DNA of 36,361 nt from positions 1-36,361 of the IMG/VR virus record IMGVR_UViG_3300030331_003452. One strand, 5' to 3'. The stretch is from a virus. Below, one piece after another: positions 23,335-31,096 of the stretch (the first letter of the stretch is position 1; each line of letters begins with the position of its first letter). The notes beneath the pieces were generated by a model, which worked only from the letters and a program-made list of their open reading frames with translations, searched no databases and was not told the DNA's origin. The position numbers and the translations under genes were made by a program.

Positions 23335-24179
23335 CAGACCACCATCCAGTCGCCATTCGGCAGCTGCTCAAGGTCAACAGAGAATAAATCGACGTTAAGC
23401 GTCAAATCGGAATTGCGCTCTACCTTCTGGCTACCTGGCGTAACGATTGTTACGTCATCGGTGCCGTAGTTTTTGATTGTGAGTCGCTTGGAGCTGGTAG
23501 CGGGCAAGGTAACCGTCAGTGATTCGGTGCAGGCCACGGTATCCACGTCTGGCGTTATCGTGTAGTCGATATCAGTGACGTGAACCACTCGGGCATTGCT
23601 GCCGCCAGACTCTATGCTTTCAACTAACTGGATCACCTCAGATCGAGGCATGCCGCCTCCGATTGAGACACCAGCAAGATCAACCGACTTGCCCCATGAG
23701 CCATCAGGATTCTGGAATTGCAGTCTGGTGCCGCGCCATTGGTGTTTGGGGGCCTCTCCATCCTTACCGTCAACTCCGTCACGCCCGTTAGCACCGGGCT
23801 GGCCGTCTGCGCCATCCTTTCCGTCTACACCATTGCGGCCATGCTTGCCGTCTTTGCCCCGCTCGCCCTTCTCACCTCTCGGGCCTTTATCGCCGCGCTT
23901 ACCGTTTATTCCGTCGCGGCCATCTTTCCCGTTCTTGCCGTCTAGGCCGTCTTTACCGTCAATACCCTTGGGGCCGCGCTCGCCCTGTTTGCCGTCCTGA
24001 CCATCTGATCCATTACGGCCACGCAGCGTATCGATCTCGACAATAGGGTGCCATTCAGAACCAGAAAAGCGCCACGCTATCGAACCGTTAACCGCTGACA
24101 GCTCAATGCTGCCTATCTGCTGACCAAGCCTTTGTATCCGTTTGGCTATGACTGCCAGTAGCGCCTCATTCGTCGCCAT
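23334..24179 (-). CDS. Collagen-like virion fibre protein
   Basis: 281 residues. A short helical/beta head (1-53) is followed by about 30 consecutive Gly-X-Y triplets (residues 54-143, rich in GKD, GRD and GER), forming a charged collagen-like triple helix. A C-terminal beta domain (about 145-281, with SLTVTLPATSSKRLTIKNYG) could act as trimeriser or binding tip. Bacterial and phage collagen-like fibres are trimeric. It lies next to the portal, so it may be head-attached rather than a tail fibre. Confidence 0.75.
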   Translation of the reverse strand: MATNEALLAVIAKRIQRLGQQIGSIELSAVNGSIAWRFSGSEWHPIVEIDTLRGRNGSDGQDGKQGERGPKGIDGKDGLDGKNGKDGRDGINGKRGDKGPRGEKGERGKDGKHGRNGVDGKDGADGQPGANGRDGVDGKDGEAPKHQWRGTRLQFQNPDGSWGKSVDLAGVSIGGGMPRSEVIQLVESIESGGSNARVVHVTDIDYTITPDVDTVACTESLTVTLPATSSKRLTIKNYGTDDVTIVTPGSQKVERNSDLTLNVDLFSVDLEQLPNGDWMVV

Positions 24180-25557
24180 CGTTAAGCATGTCCATGACCT
24201 TGGCGCGTATGTCGTTGTCCGTTACAGGCGGCTTGTAGTCTGTCGGGGTGACGGGAACAAAGTCATCGCCATCCTCGCCGTCTTCTTCGGTTGAATAGTC
24301 ATCCATCGCCTGCTCAAGACCTGGCAGTACGCCGCGCTCGGTCAGTACGTTAACCGCCGCCTCGCTCAGCGCATCATCAGGAATAAGCTTGGTATCGGCA
24401 AGGGTCTTGATCGTGTCGGCTACGGTTTTGCCAATTTCCGCACGCTCAGAGTCAGTGCTTTGCCACAATGAGGCCCAGCGATACCAAACATCATCAGGGC
24501 GATTGCCCAGAGCATTACGAACGATGAGATTGTCTAGCGTCTCAAGCGCTGGCTGAATCTCAAGCTCCTGTATAGCCGATACCCGGTCGTAATAGTTGCG
24601 CATATCGCTATCGCCGGAAGCCTGCAATCCGCCCGGAGATTGTCCCAGCAGCCGCGTAACAGGAATGTCAGCCGCACCGGACACAAGTTGCATAAACGAC
24701 ATTAATATATCGTTCAAATTGCTGAAGCTGGCGTTCTTCTGCTCGTACTCTTCTTCCTTGTCCAGCAATAAAGCGCCGTTAATGCCCTTGGCGGTAGCGG
24801 CGAGGGTCAAGCGCTCAAGTACCAATCGCTCATAGGCCGGATCAGTAAGCCCCGCCATGAAGTCGGGAATCTTGATTACGTCAACTTTCGCCTCAAACAC
24901 CAGGCTGGCGATATTGGCCGTTGTGCCGTCTGCCTGACGAATAGCGTCAAAAATGGCTGTCAGGACAGAATCACCCCAGCCCCACTGGTTGGCCGCGATG
25001 CTTGGCGTGTCTTCGTCATCGGGCATGGGTGCGCCAATGAAGCGTACTACCCGCGACGGGTGAACTCTTACCGCCGTGTTGGCCAGCGTGTAATACGCCG
25101 GGAGGCCGTAATACGGCGAGTCTGGGTTAATGTCCATCTCGCCAGCGGTCAGCCTAAGCCGCGTCAACACAGTCAGGTGCTTGATCTTGGTGTTGTCGGT
25201 AACAGGCTTAGATGGGTCAGCGTCATTGGTGCCGATGTAGATAGCAGCACCGCCGTACAACCTGGCCTTGGTCATGGCCTCAAGCGTCTTTTTCTTGACC
25301 TTGAGCCGCTTTTCAAGAGCCTCAATCTTTGCGATCTGATCCTTGTCTGCCTGCCACTCTCGCCACTTTCGGCACGAATCGAGAGCCGGGATATCAACTA
25401 TCTTGCGCGGCAACCATGCGCCGCGGTAGGCATTCACCAAATCAAGATCAGTGACAACCGGCGCGGCATAGGTGCTGTGGTACGCCTTATCTCTGGACGT
25501 GCCGAGATTGGCCACCAGATTGGTCAGCTTGTCTTTGGTGTATTGGACAACGCCCAT
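24166..25557 (-). CDS. Portal protein (DUF1073 type)
   Basis: 463 residues. The N-terminus (MGVVQYTKDKLTNLVANLGT, YRGAWLPRKIVDIPALDSCR) and the LYGGAAIYIG and GGLQASGDSDMRNYYDRVSA segments are characteristic of DUF1073 portals. It is encoded directly downstream of the large terminase, as expected for the ring through which DNA is packaged. Public annotation sometimes calls this family anti-CBASS Acb1, but the portal core fills this protein and no separate Acb1 domain is seen. Confidence 0.9.
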   Translation of the reverse strand: MGVVQYTKDKLTNLVANLGTSRDKAYHSTYAAPVVTDLDLVNAYRGAWLPRKIVDIPALDSCRKWREWQADKDQIAKIEALEKRLKVKKKTLEAMTKARLYGGAAIYIGTNDADPSKPVTDNTKIKHLTVLTRLRLTAGEMDINPDSPYYGLPAYYTLANTAVRVHPSRVVRFIGAPMPDDEDTPSIAANQWGWGDSVLTAIFDAIRQADGTTANIASLVFEAKVDVIKIPDFMAGLTDPAYERLVLERLTLAATAKGINGALLLDKEEEYEQKNASFSNLNDILMSFMQLVSGAADIPVTRLLGQSPGGLQASGDSDMRNYYDRVSAIQELEIQPALETLDNLIVRNALGNRPDDVWYRWASLWQSTDSERAEIGKTVADTIKTLADTKLIPDDALSEAAVNVLTERGVLPGLEQAMDDYSTEEDGEDGDDFVPVTPTDYKPPVTDNDIRAKVMDMLNDGDE

Positions 25558-26813
25558 TATCTAACGCCTGCGAGTGAGTATGATCGCCGGGTAATCAAGG
25601 GGCCAAGCCCATAGCGAATTGCATCAATGTAGTGATTGTTTGCGTCCACGATATCGGTCAACACGTCACCGGTCAGGCGGTCTACTTTGTAACTGTACAT
25701 ACGCGCCTCCTTGAGTGTTTCCCTGCATCGTGGGTGGATTATGATTTCGGAATAACTGCGCAAGTGAGCAATGCCATCCTCGACACTGCCTTTCCACTTT
25801 TCGCATGAGATGATTCTTGGTAGCGCCGGTCGCTTATTGCCGCCCGTTTGCTTGACGTGGCTGATCGTTTCCGGTCTGGCGTTGTCTGCCCTGACCGTGT
25901 GCCGCTCTATGCCGGGAAGCCGATCAATCATGTATCGGGCTATATCGTCGTTCTCAAGGCCTACCCTGCCCGCCTCATATTCAACGTACAGCTTGCGGTC
26001 GTTAATCCAGAGCTTCACCCCGGCTGTCGGGTCTTGCGAGAATCCCCAGTCGATGCCGAAATACGGGCCATCCCATGCCTTATCAGGCTGGAATTCTGCC
26101 ACTCGATACTTGCCAGAAAGGATTTGAGCCTCGCTATTCTCGCGATACGCTCCGTCCCATATCCAGGCGTAGGTTTGATCGTCAAGAACAGCCTGATCGT
26201 TACGCCGTTCCTGCTCTAATACATCAGGAAACCAGGGATTGTCGGTGTAGTTCAGCTCGGCAATTTTGGAATTATCAGGTGGGGACTTGCGGAACCGCTT
26301 ATCAGTAGGGCTTTCGTCCTTCTCGGGATTCCAAGTTATCCATATTTCTGAGCCTTCCTCGCGAACAGTAGGATTCAGCTTGATCCATGCTGTCTCGCTC
26401 ACGTTCTCAGCTTCGTCAATCCACGCGATCAAAACGCGGGCCTTTGACTTTATGCTGTCGATATTGTGGCGAAGGCCGGTGAACGTGTACCAGACCTTGC
26501 GATTGCGAGTGCGAATGTACTTCTCGCCTATCTCGTAATAGGCATCAAGCCACGGCACAGAGCGGATAGCCTGCTTGACTTCCTCCATCGAAGATTCTTC
26601 GAGGCTGTTCATGTACTCCCGACCGCAGAGTATCTGGCCTGATACACCAGCCTCGGCGAACATATAACCACGCACAGCAGTCATCAGCGCGAAGCTGCGA
26701 GTCTTTGCCGAACCCCTGCCGCCGTATGCGCCCCTGTACCTAGCAGGCCCGCTGAATACGGGTATCAGCTTAGGCGGTAGTTCAACTCTCGCCTTTGTCA
26801 CTTGGGGCGACAA
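25557..26813 (-). CDS. terL: Terminase large subunit
   Basis: 418 residues of the PBSX/Terminase_3 type. Walker A GGRGSAKT (residues 31-38), Walker B VLIAWIDEAEN, ATPase coupling TWNPEKDESP, and nuclease residues in GIDWGFSQDP and DANNHYIDAIRYGL. It is encoded after terS with a 32-bp overlap. The first codon is probably TTG at 26813 or GTG at 26801, as no ATG is in place. It drives DNA translocation through the portal. Confidence 0.93.
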   Translation of the reverse strand: MSPQVTKARVELPPKLIPVFSGPARYRGAYGGRGSAKTRSFALMTAVRGYMFAEAGVSGQILCGREYMNSLEESSMEEVKQAIRSVPWLDAYYEIGEKYIRTRNRKVWYTFTGLRHNIDSIKSKARVLIAWIDEAENVSETAWIKLNPTVREEGSEIWITWNPEKDESPTDKRFRKSPPDNSKIAELNYTDNPWFPDVLEQERRNDQAVLDDQTYAWIWDGAYRENSEAQILSGKYRVAEFQPDKAWDGPYFGIDWGFSQDPTAGVKLWINDRKLYVEYEAGRVGLENDDIARYMIDRLPGIERHTVRADNARPETISHVKQTGGNKRPALPRIISCEKWKGSVEDGIAHLRSYSEIIIHPRCRETLKEARMYSYKVDRLTGDVLTDIVDANNHYIDAIRYGLGPLITRRSYSLAGVR

Positions 26814-27213
26814 GCTCTATGGTTGTTGGCTTTGGAGACATTGAGCCATCTGAGCTGGTGTGGTCTTGCTCGGTTTTGTCTTTCCATTCTTCGGAGCTGC
26901 GATTCTTGACGCCAAAGATTGCGGCTGTCGCGTTGCCATCCTCGCCCTTTGCAATTGCGCGCAGCCTATCCTCCCACCACATAGCCGCTAATGCCTGGGC
27001 AGTCTTTAGGGCGTCCGAAAACTCTGGGTTTTGTTCTGCCCATTTGAATACGGTTGAACGGGCAACGCCTATGTGCCCTGCGAGTGCGGTTACAGAATAG
27101 CCGTCCTGCATATAAGCAATGGCCATTTCACAGTAGCGCTTGTCGTACTTTGTGGGTCTACCACCAGCGCCCTTAGTGGTTTTTTTCTTCACTGGCGCTT
27201 TTGTTGTAGCCAT
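26782..27213 (-). CDS. terS: Terminase small subunit
   Basis: 143 residues. A basic linker is followed by an HTH domain (GRPTKYDKRYCEMAIAYMQD, GHIGVARSTVFKWAEQNP) typical of terminase small subunits that recognise the packaging site, then an oligomerising helical region (MWWEDRLRAIAKGE). Located directly upstream of terL. Confidence 0.88.
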   Translation of the reverse strand: MATTKAPVKKKTTKGAGGRPTKYDKRYCEMAIAYMQDGYSVTALAGHIGVARSTVFKWAEQNPEFSDALKTAQALAAMWWEDRLRAIAKGEDGNATAAIFGVKNRSSEEWKDKTEQDHTSSDGSMSPKPTTIELVAPSDKGES

Positions 27214-27226
27214 TACAGGTCAGCCA

Positions 27227-27715
27227 TCAAATATTCAAACTGAAGATAAACGCAACACCAGCGCCAAAGTAGGCAACCTTTCCGCGTGCGTCATCGGTTA
27301 TAGGGAAATCGGCTGTGAGCATGCCCCAGGGGTGAACCTTGCCAAGTACATTCCATGCTTGCTCGCCGAATTGAGCCTTTAACGCCGGATTCAACAATTT
27401 AGCGAAGCTCGGTATCTTGTCGCGATAGCCGCTCACCATTCCAGCCTCCGCGCCAAGCTCTACGCCGCCGACTGTGGCAGCGTGTAGATAGCGGGTGACT
27501 AAGAAAGAATCCCAATCGTGCGAGTTTTTGAAGTACCGCACCGACCATTTGCTGCCGAATGCGCGCTCACAGCCCAGCAACGGGCCGTACTCGTTATATT
27601 CACCGCCGCCGAAATGACTGACGGCAATAGCTACGTTCAAGCGCTCGCAAGCAAAGGCAGGAGCCGCGCAGCAAAGCACCGCCAGCGACATTAGCGCCGG
27701 AATAAGTGTCTTCAT
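27227..27715 (-). CDS. Secreted protein, possibly a small outer membrane barrel
   Basis: 162 residues after an N-terminal signal peptide (MKTLIPALMSLAVLCCAAPA, cleavage near AFA). The mature chain (GGGEYNEYGPLLGCERAFGS, SKWSVRYFKNSHDW, VELGAEAGMVSGYRD) has the alternating strand pattern of small OM barrels and the E-x(2,3)-G-x-L-G-C-E motif of a phage family I recognise only by appearance. Start ATG at 27715 is preceded by the TCGAGGATCA leader. It is encoded between the late leader and terS, a position for lysogenic conversion or superinfection exclusion genes. Confidence 0.55.
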   Translation of the reverse strand: MKTLIPALMSLAVLCCAAPAFACERLNVAIAVSHFGGGEYNEYGPLLGCERAFGSKWSVRYFKNSHDWDSFLVTRYLHAATVGGVELGAEAGMVSGYRDKIPSFAKLLNPALKAQFGEQAWNVLGKVHPWGMLTADFPITDDARGKVAYFGAGVAFIFSLNI

Positions 27716-27733
27716 GGTGATCCTCGAATAGAA

Positions 27734-27792
27734 CACCCACCATCCCAGCCATCGGCTAGGGGAGTGCTGAGTATTTTTGCTGGGTGGTGGGT
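27734..27792 (-). other. Long structured hairpin upstream of the secreted protein gene
   Basis: CACCCACCATCCCAGC (27734-27749) pairs with GCTGGGTGGTGGGT (27779-27792) with a single bulge, enclosing a short palindrome AGCCATCGGCT. No terminal U-run in the minus transcript, so it is not a simple terminator. Between 27716 and 27851 only this and the leader motif are seen. Confidence 0.5.
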
Positions 27793-27851
27793 GGGTTAAC
27801 TGGTTAAGCATCCCGTTAGGGAGCGTCCCATAGCCTAAGCCGTGGGAGGGG

Positions 27852-28040
27852 TCAGGGCTTCGTGCTGCCCTCAATCATTCGCTCTATCTGGCGCTGCAGT
27901 GTCACCAATCTGGCAAACATCTTATCGCCGCTGTAAGCCGGTGGCTTTTCGCATACTACGTGGTACGGCATCCAAGGCTGATTGGCGTAATCTCTGGCCC
28001 TTTGGATGCGCGCTTTCTCGAAATAGCTTGGCTCACTCAT
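27852..28040 (-). CDS. Hypothetical 62-residue protein, first gene after the late terminator
   Basis: A basic, helical protein (MSEPSYFEKARIQRARDYAN and RLVTLQRQIERMIEG). The ATG at 28040 lies directly after the U-run of the terminator and lacks a clear ribosome site, so translation start is uncertain. No family recognised. Confidence 0.5.
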   Translation of the reverse strand: MSEPSYFEKARIQRARDYANQPWMPYHVVCEKPPAYSGDKMFARLVTLQRQIERMIEGSTKP

Positions 28041-28044
28041 AAAC

Positions 28045-28071
28045 AAAAAAGCCCGAACTTTTCAGTCGGGC
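28045..28071 (-). terminator. Rho-independent terminator in the late leader (tR'-like)
   Basis: On the minus transcript GCCCGA / UCGGGC (28071-28066 and 28056-28051) with a 9-nt loop is followed by U-rich sequence at 28050-28045. It lies about 60 nt downstream of a promoter and directly before the first late gene. That is the arrangement of lambda tR', where Q must act for late expression. Confidence 0.8.
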
Positions 28072-28092
28072 CGAAGGGATGGCGAATGCAGT

Positions 28093-28118
28093 GTGCGAAA
28101 AAGTTGCTTCTATCGCAC
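28093..28118 (-). other. Inverted repeat in the late leader
   Basis: GTGCGA (28093-28098) and TCGCAC (28113-28118) flank 14 bases just downstream of the predicted late promoter start. It may be a pause or antiterminator loading element (inference). Confidence 0.35.
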
Positions 28119-28134
28119 GATGCATTAATTAACC

Positions 28135-28162
28135 CTGATAGTAGCCTTGCGGGGGGTGCCAA
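28135..28162 (-). promoter_or_regulatory. Putative late promoter (pR'-like)
   Basis: On minus: -35 TTGGCA (complement of 28157-28162), 16-bp spacer, -10 TATCAG (28135-28140). It begins 14 bp after the stop of the Q-like gene and faces the terminator and late genes. The -35 matches consensus at five of six positions and the -10 at four. Confidence 0.5.
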
Positions 28163-28175
28163 TAAATAAGTAATT

Positions 28176-28802
28176 TTACCTAGTGTCGGCATTTATTTTC
28201 GCCCACCATGAGCACAAGGCTTTTTCCTCCATTGCGCGGATACCCCGCTTAACGTCTTTGAATAAATCGCGGACGTAGCTGGAGTCCCACGTTTTTTTAT
28301 CCATATCGATAAAGTCCCACTCCCAAGGAGTTGAGAATGACCTTCTCCGAATGGCTGTATCGGCCATCTGGGCCATCAACACGCGGGCTTTCATTGATCT
28401 GCCCGCGCTATCAGACATAACCACACCGATAATTCCGCCTCGGTATTGGTCTCTCTGGCTTGGGCTGTTGTGGTGGAGTGCCTTGATTATCGCTATATCA
28501 GGATGGCTGAGTGTATGAAGCAAGTGAACGTATCGCGCCTTGCCGTAGTCCTTCGGGTGGATAAGCTCGCGACTGAATCTGGCCTTGTTCGATTCCGTGG
28601 CCGTTACCTGCCGTGACCATTCTTTGCTGCACGGCTTCAAGATCGCCTCACCCTTGGCATTCCTTGTGACCATATGGCCGGAAGGTGAGCTTCCATCGCG
28701 GCGAGTGATCTGGAATACCCATTTGGCAAAATTTTGCATCTCGCCGAGATCGAAAGAATCACTCTCCATCCTTAACGCTTCCACTGCAGCACCCCCGATC
28801 AT
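28176..28802 (-). CDS. Putative Q-like late antiterminator (function from position)
   Basis: 208 residues (197 if the ATG at 28769 is used, which has GGAAG upstream and barely overlaps the previous gene). It is basic and helical, with a tryptophan-rich C-terminal part (WDSSYVRDLFKDVKRGIRAM then EKALCSWWAKI) vaguely like Q antiterminators of phages 21 and 82. I do not recognise a defined family. It occupies the Q slot: after ninG and a small HTH gene and immediately before promoter and terminator of the late operon. It may act on RNA polymerase to pass the leader terminator. Confidence 0.5.
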   Translation of the reverse strand: MIGGAAVEALRMESDSFDLGEMQNFAKWVFQITRRDGSSPSGHMVTRNAKGEAILKPCSKEWSRQVTATESNKARFSRELIHPKDYGKARYVHLLHTLSHPDIAIIKALHHNSPSQRDQYRGGIIGVVMSDSAGRSMKARVLMAQMADTAIRRRSFSTPWEWDFIDMDKKTWDSSYVRDLFKDVKRGIRAMEEKALCSWWAKINADTR

Positions 28803-28860
28803 GACATGATTTGCAAACCACCCCGTCGATCAGGTGGGAATCCCAGCGCTTGCAGTCCAT
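28759..28860 (-). CDS. Small zinc-ribbon protein
   Basis: 33 residues from the ATG at 28860, which has AAGGAGGG 7-8 nt upstream (55 residues if the ATG at 28929 is used; there the first CxxC is complete). Sequence elements CMDCKRW and VCKSCHDRGCC supply two CxxC pairs for one zinc. It overlaps the Q-like gene start. Such zinc-ribbon microproteins are common in the nin region of lambdoid phages. Confidence 0.5.
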   Translation of the reverse strand: MDCKRWDSHLIDGVVCKSCHDRGCCSGSVKDGE

Positions 28861-28909
28861 GCAATAACCCTCCTTGCGTTCGCGGTAGACTGTAGCTGTC
28901 TTGAACCTA

Positions 28910-29146
28910 CTAACATTCTCTGCCTGCATGGTCACTCTCCTGGTTGTTCAGAACGATCAAACCCTTTTCTGCTGCCAGCATGGCCGCATGGGCCAAGTGG
29001 CCGGCACCCAGCTTTTTGCAGGCGCTTTGAAGCTGAAATTCTATGGTTCGCTTCTGCTTGCCAAGCCGGTCTGCCACCACCTTGATGTAGTGTCCGTTGG
29101 CGTACTCCTGCAAAGCTCTGATTTCTTCGGGCGACGGTTTGCTCAT
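28910..29146 (-). CDS. LuxR-type HTH DNA-binding protein
   Basis: 78 residues, almost all of it a GerE/LuxR helix-turn-helix (EEIRALQEYANGHYIKVVAD, RLGKQKRTIEFQLQSACKKL, GAGHLAHAAMLAAEKGL). There is no response-regulator domain. It overlaps ninG by ATGA. The role may be like NinH or a regulator of the late switch. Confidence 0.75.
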   Translation of the reverse strand: MSKPSPEEIRALQEYANGHYIKVVADRLGKQKRTIEFQLQSACKKLGAGHLAHAAMLAAEKGLIVLNNQESDHAGREC

Positions 29147-29718
29147 GCTGCCTTCCTCTCAATCTCTCGAGCCAAGCCGGCGTACATCGACTTGATCTCT
29201 TTCAGCTCATCGATCGTGTACTTATTGGGATCGTGCGGGCCTTCAATCCATGCCAGGCTTTCCTCGCCTATGCGCTTGATTAAGCGAAGGCGGTACTCAA
29301 CCGTATTGCCTGACAAATCCCGATTGCATCTAACGCACTGAGCATGACAATTTAGCGGGTGAAATCTCAGCGCTGGACAAGCCCCTACGGAACGATAGTG
29401 GCCAGCATCCCAGCGTGAGCCCGTGAGCAAATCCTTGTCGTTTGGGCTGTTGCCGCAGCTGATGCATGGCTTTCCGGCATCGCGCAGCCTTACCCACCGA
29501 TTGAAAGCAGTCTGAGCCTCTTGCTCCCACTGCTTGCGCGGTTTATTGGCCTCACGAAACTTTTCTTTTTCTCGGCGGTGCCTTTTCTCTGCTTGACGGT
29601 CTTTGTTCTCCAGCACGCACTTTGGATTCATGCAGCAAGCCTGCAGGGTGCTGAAAGGCTTGAACTTGCCTTGGCATCCCTCAGCTTTGATCTTGCAGGT
29701 GCGCTGGCGGGGTTTCAT
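29143..29718 (-). CDS. ninG: Recombination protein NinG
   Basis: 191 residues from the ATG at 29718 (GGTGAG upstream). The N-terminal zinc-binding head (RTCKIKAEGCQGKFKPFSTL, CMNPKC) is followed by a charged coiled coil, then an HNH-like core (CISCGNS, DAGHYRSVGACPALRFHPLN and CHAQCVRCN). This is the lambda NinG family (Rap), which helps Holliday-junction or recombinational processing. Its place in the nin region agrees. Confidence 0.9.
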   Translation of the reverse strand: MKPRQRTCKIKAEGCQGKFKPFSTLQACCMNPKCVLENKDRQAEKRHRREKEKFREANKPRKQWEQEAQTAFNRWVRLRDAGKPCISCGNSPNDKDLLTGSRWDAGHYRSVGACPALRFHPLNCHAQCVRCNRDLSGNTVEYRLRLIKRIGEESLAWIEGPHDPNKYTIDELKEIKSMYAGLAREIERKAA

Positions 29719-30287
29719 TTGCTCACCGCCAAATCCCAAAATCTAAGGTTTGCCAACCTGGCAATATGTATTGCCGTCGCAGCATCAACTGGCTCGGCAT
29801 CGCGGTTAGGCCTCGCTCGCTTTTTTACAAAGGCGCTATTTTTCCCATAAACCAAAATAACACCGCAGTTCTTTGATGGTAGATACGACAGAAGATCATC
29901 TGTCCAAATATCTGCGGGAAGCGCGAAATAGTGCTTCCAGACTCTCGGCGGCCACTCTCTTGCTTCTTTTTTGTATAAATTCCGGCGAATTTTTAGGCGT
30001 CCCTTGTTGCGGCCTTCTGTAAAATATTGATCCTCGTATCCCGCGTGAATGCGATCCCACCACTTCTCCTTTTTTGCGTCTGCCTTAAAATCTGACCGGC
30101 TGATTTTTATTTCTACATCCACTATCCGCAACGACTTATCCACACACAAGAGATCGCACTCATGGCCAGTCCAGTTGCAATTCGGAACCAATACTACAGA
30201 GCGCATGCTAAAGAACGTGCGGAACAAAGCCCTGGCCATAACCGGCTCGCTCCAAGCTATTTTTTCCTTCGCCTCAACAAAAGCCAC
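29715..30287 (-). CDS. PD-(D/E)XK nuclease-like protein (MmcB/VRR-like)
   Basis: 190 residues from a GTG at 30287, with GGAGG 8 nt upstream and overlapping the stop of the 53-residue gene. Catalytic pattern: CDLLCVD (Asp45) then VDVEIKIS (Glu59, Lys61), the D-x(n)-E-x-K of the restriction-endonuclease fold, preceded by a basic helix. It looks like a DNA repair nuclease subunit of the MmcB group. Between ninB and ninG, so a recombination or DNA-end role is likely. Confidence 0.6.
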   Translation of the reverse strand: MAFVEAKEKIAWSEPVMARALFRTFFSMRSVVLVPNCNWTGHECDLLCVDKSLRIVDVEIKISRSDFKADAKKEKWWDRIHAGYEDQYFTEGRNKGRLKIRRNLYKKEAREWPPRVWKHYFALPADIWTDDLLSYLPSKNCGVILVYGKNSAFVKKRARPNRDAEPVDAATAIHIARLANLRFWDLAVSK

Positions 30288-30448
30288 TACCCAACCCTCC
30301 GATAAACAGCCAGAGCCTCGCCCTGACCTCTCCAATAACGACGAACACGACCGGCGCTAAGCTCTACACAGAGCCAGTCAAGCGCTGCGTGATGACTGCC
30401 CATGTCTGTGAATAGCTCGCTAAGGGTGAAGCCGCGCAGGTCGCTCAT
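30287..30448 (-). CDS. Hypothetical 53-residue nin-region protein
   Basis: A short frame starting MSDLRGFTLSELFTDMGSHH, with a W- and R-rich tail (WLCVELSAGRVRRYWRGQGE). ATG overlaps the upstream stop (ATGA) and the stop overlaps the nuclease GTG. No family recognised; the coupling makes translation likely. Confidence 0.55.
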   Translation of the reverse strand: MSDLRGFTLSELFTDMGSHHAALDWLCVELSAGRVRRYWRGQGEALAVYRRVG

Positions 30449-30615
30449 AATTCCTCCAATCCTTTCAGCTCCTCGGCTATCTCATCCGACAGGCGCGTAG
30501 CATCAAGCAGCATTTCAACTGGTAGTGGCGGCTTCCACACAACCCAACTCCTATCAAGTCTCGGCTCACATCCGATTGCTTTTGCACTTCGTATAAAATC
30601 GCTTGCCTCGCTCAT
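30445..30615 (-). CDS. Hypothetical 56-residue nin-region protein
   Basis: MSEASDFIRSAKAIGCEPRL continues with a W-V-V-W-K motif, then an acidic helical tail (LSDEIAEELKGLEEL). The stop overlaps the next start as ATGA. No family recognised. Confidence 0.55.
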   Translation of the reverse strand: MSEASDFIRSAKAIGCEPRLDRSWVVWKPPLPVEMLLDATRLSDEIAEELKGLEEL

Positions 30616-30625
30616 GCTGCCTCCC

Positions 30626-31096
30626 TCACCCTGCCTGAAATTCTGGATAACTCTGCCATCCTGAATCTTCCGGAAATTCCAGAAAGATTCCTTGCTTGCA
30701 GTATTCTTGCTGCATCACTTCTAGGTACTGACTCAGTTGCGCTTTGCTCATCTGGCTTGTGACTGGCACAAAGTCCATCGCCTCTAGCTTTTCTTCGTAG
30801 GTCAGCGTGTTCTTCATGGCCTTGTCGTAGAATGCGCGGAAATCATCGTCTTCAGCTCGCAGGATCGGAACGCCCAATCTCAACTTGCACTCCCGCTTAA
30901 CTTCCTTAGGGGATTCGTCGCCTTTGTGCTTTGATATTTCGGCATACCAAGCATGGGAAATAGAGTTTTGATCGATAGATCGCTTCTCCGGGATTTCCTC
31001 AAAGGTCGGTTTCTTGCCAACCATGCGGAGCTTTCCAACATGCTCCATGAAAGCCTTAACCTTGAACTCGTTATCCAGTACCCAGCGAATAGCCAT
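30626..31096 (-). CDS. ninB: NinB-like recombination protein
   Basis: 156 residues from the ATG at 31096 (TGATG overlap with the helicase stop). Helical, basic N-terminus, with KRSIDQNSISHAWYAEISKH near residue 39, matching the DQN-x(n)-W pattern of NinB and YbcN-like single-strand DNA-binding recombination proteins. Position directly after the helicase and before ninG fits. The match to lambda NinB is moderate. Confidence 0.65.
   Translation of the reverse strand: MAIRWVLDNEFKVKAFMEHVGKLRMVGKKPTFEEIPEKRSIDQNSISHAWYAEISKHKGDESPKEVKRECKLRLGVPILRAEDDDFRAFYDKAMKNTLTYEEKLEAMDFVPVTSQMSKAQLSQYLEVMQQEYCKQGIFLEFPEDSGWQSYPEFQAG

Noticed and set aside
23596-24000. Proline-rich plus frame opposite the collagen-like gene
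   Set aside because: It is the complement of Gly-X-Y codons, which naturally gives P-rich sequence.
24166-25557. Calling the portal an Acb1 anti-CBASS nuclease
   Set aside because: The name comes from annotation of the DUF1073 portal family. No two-histidine phosphoesterase (HxT/HxS) domain is visible here.
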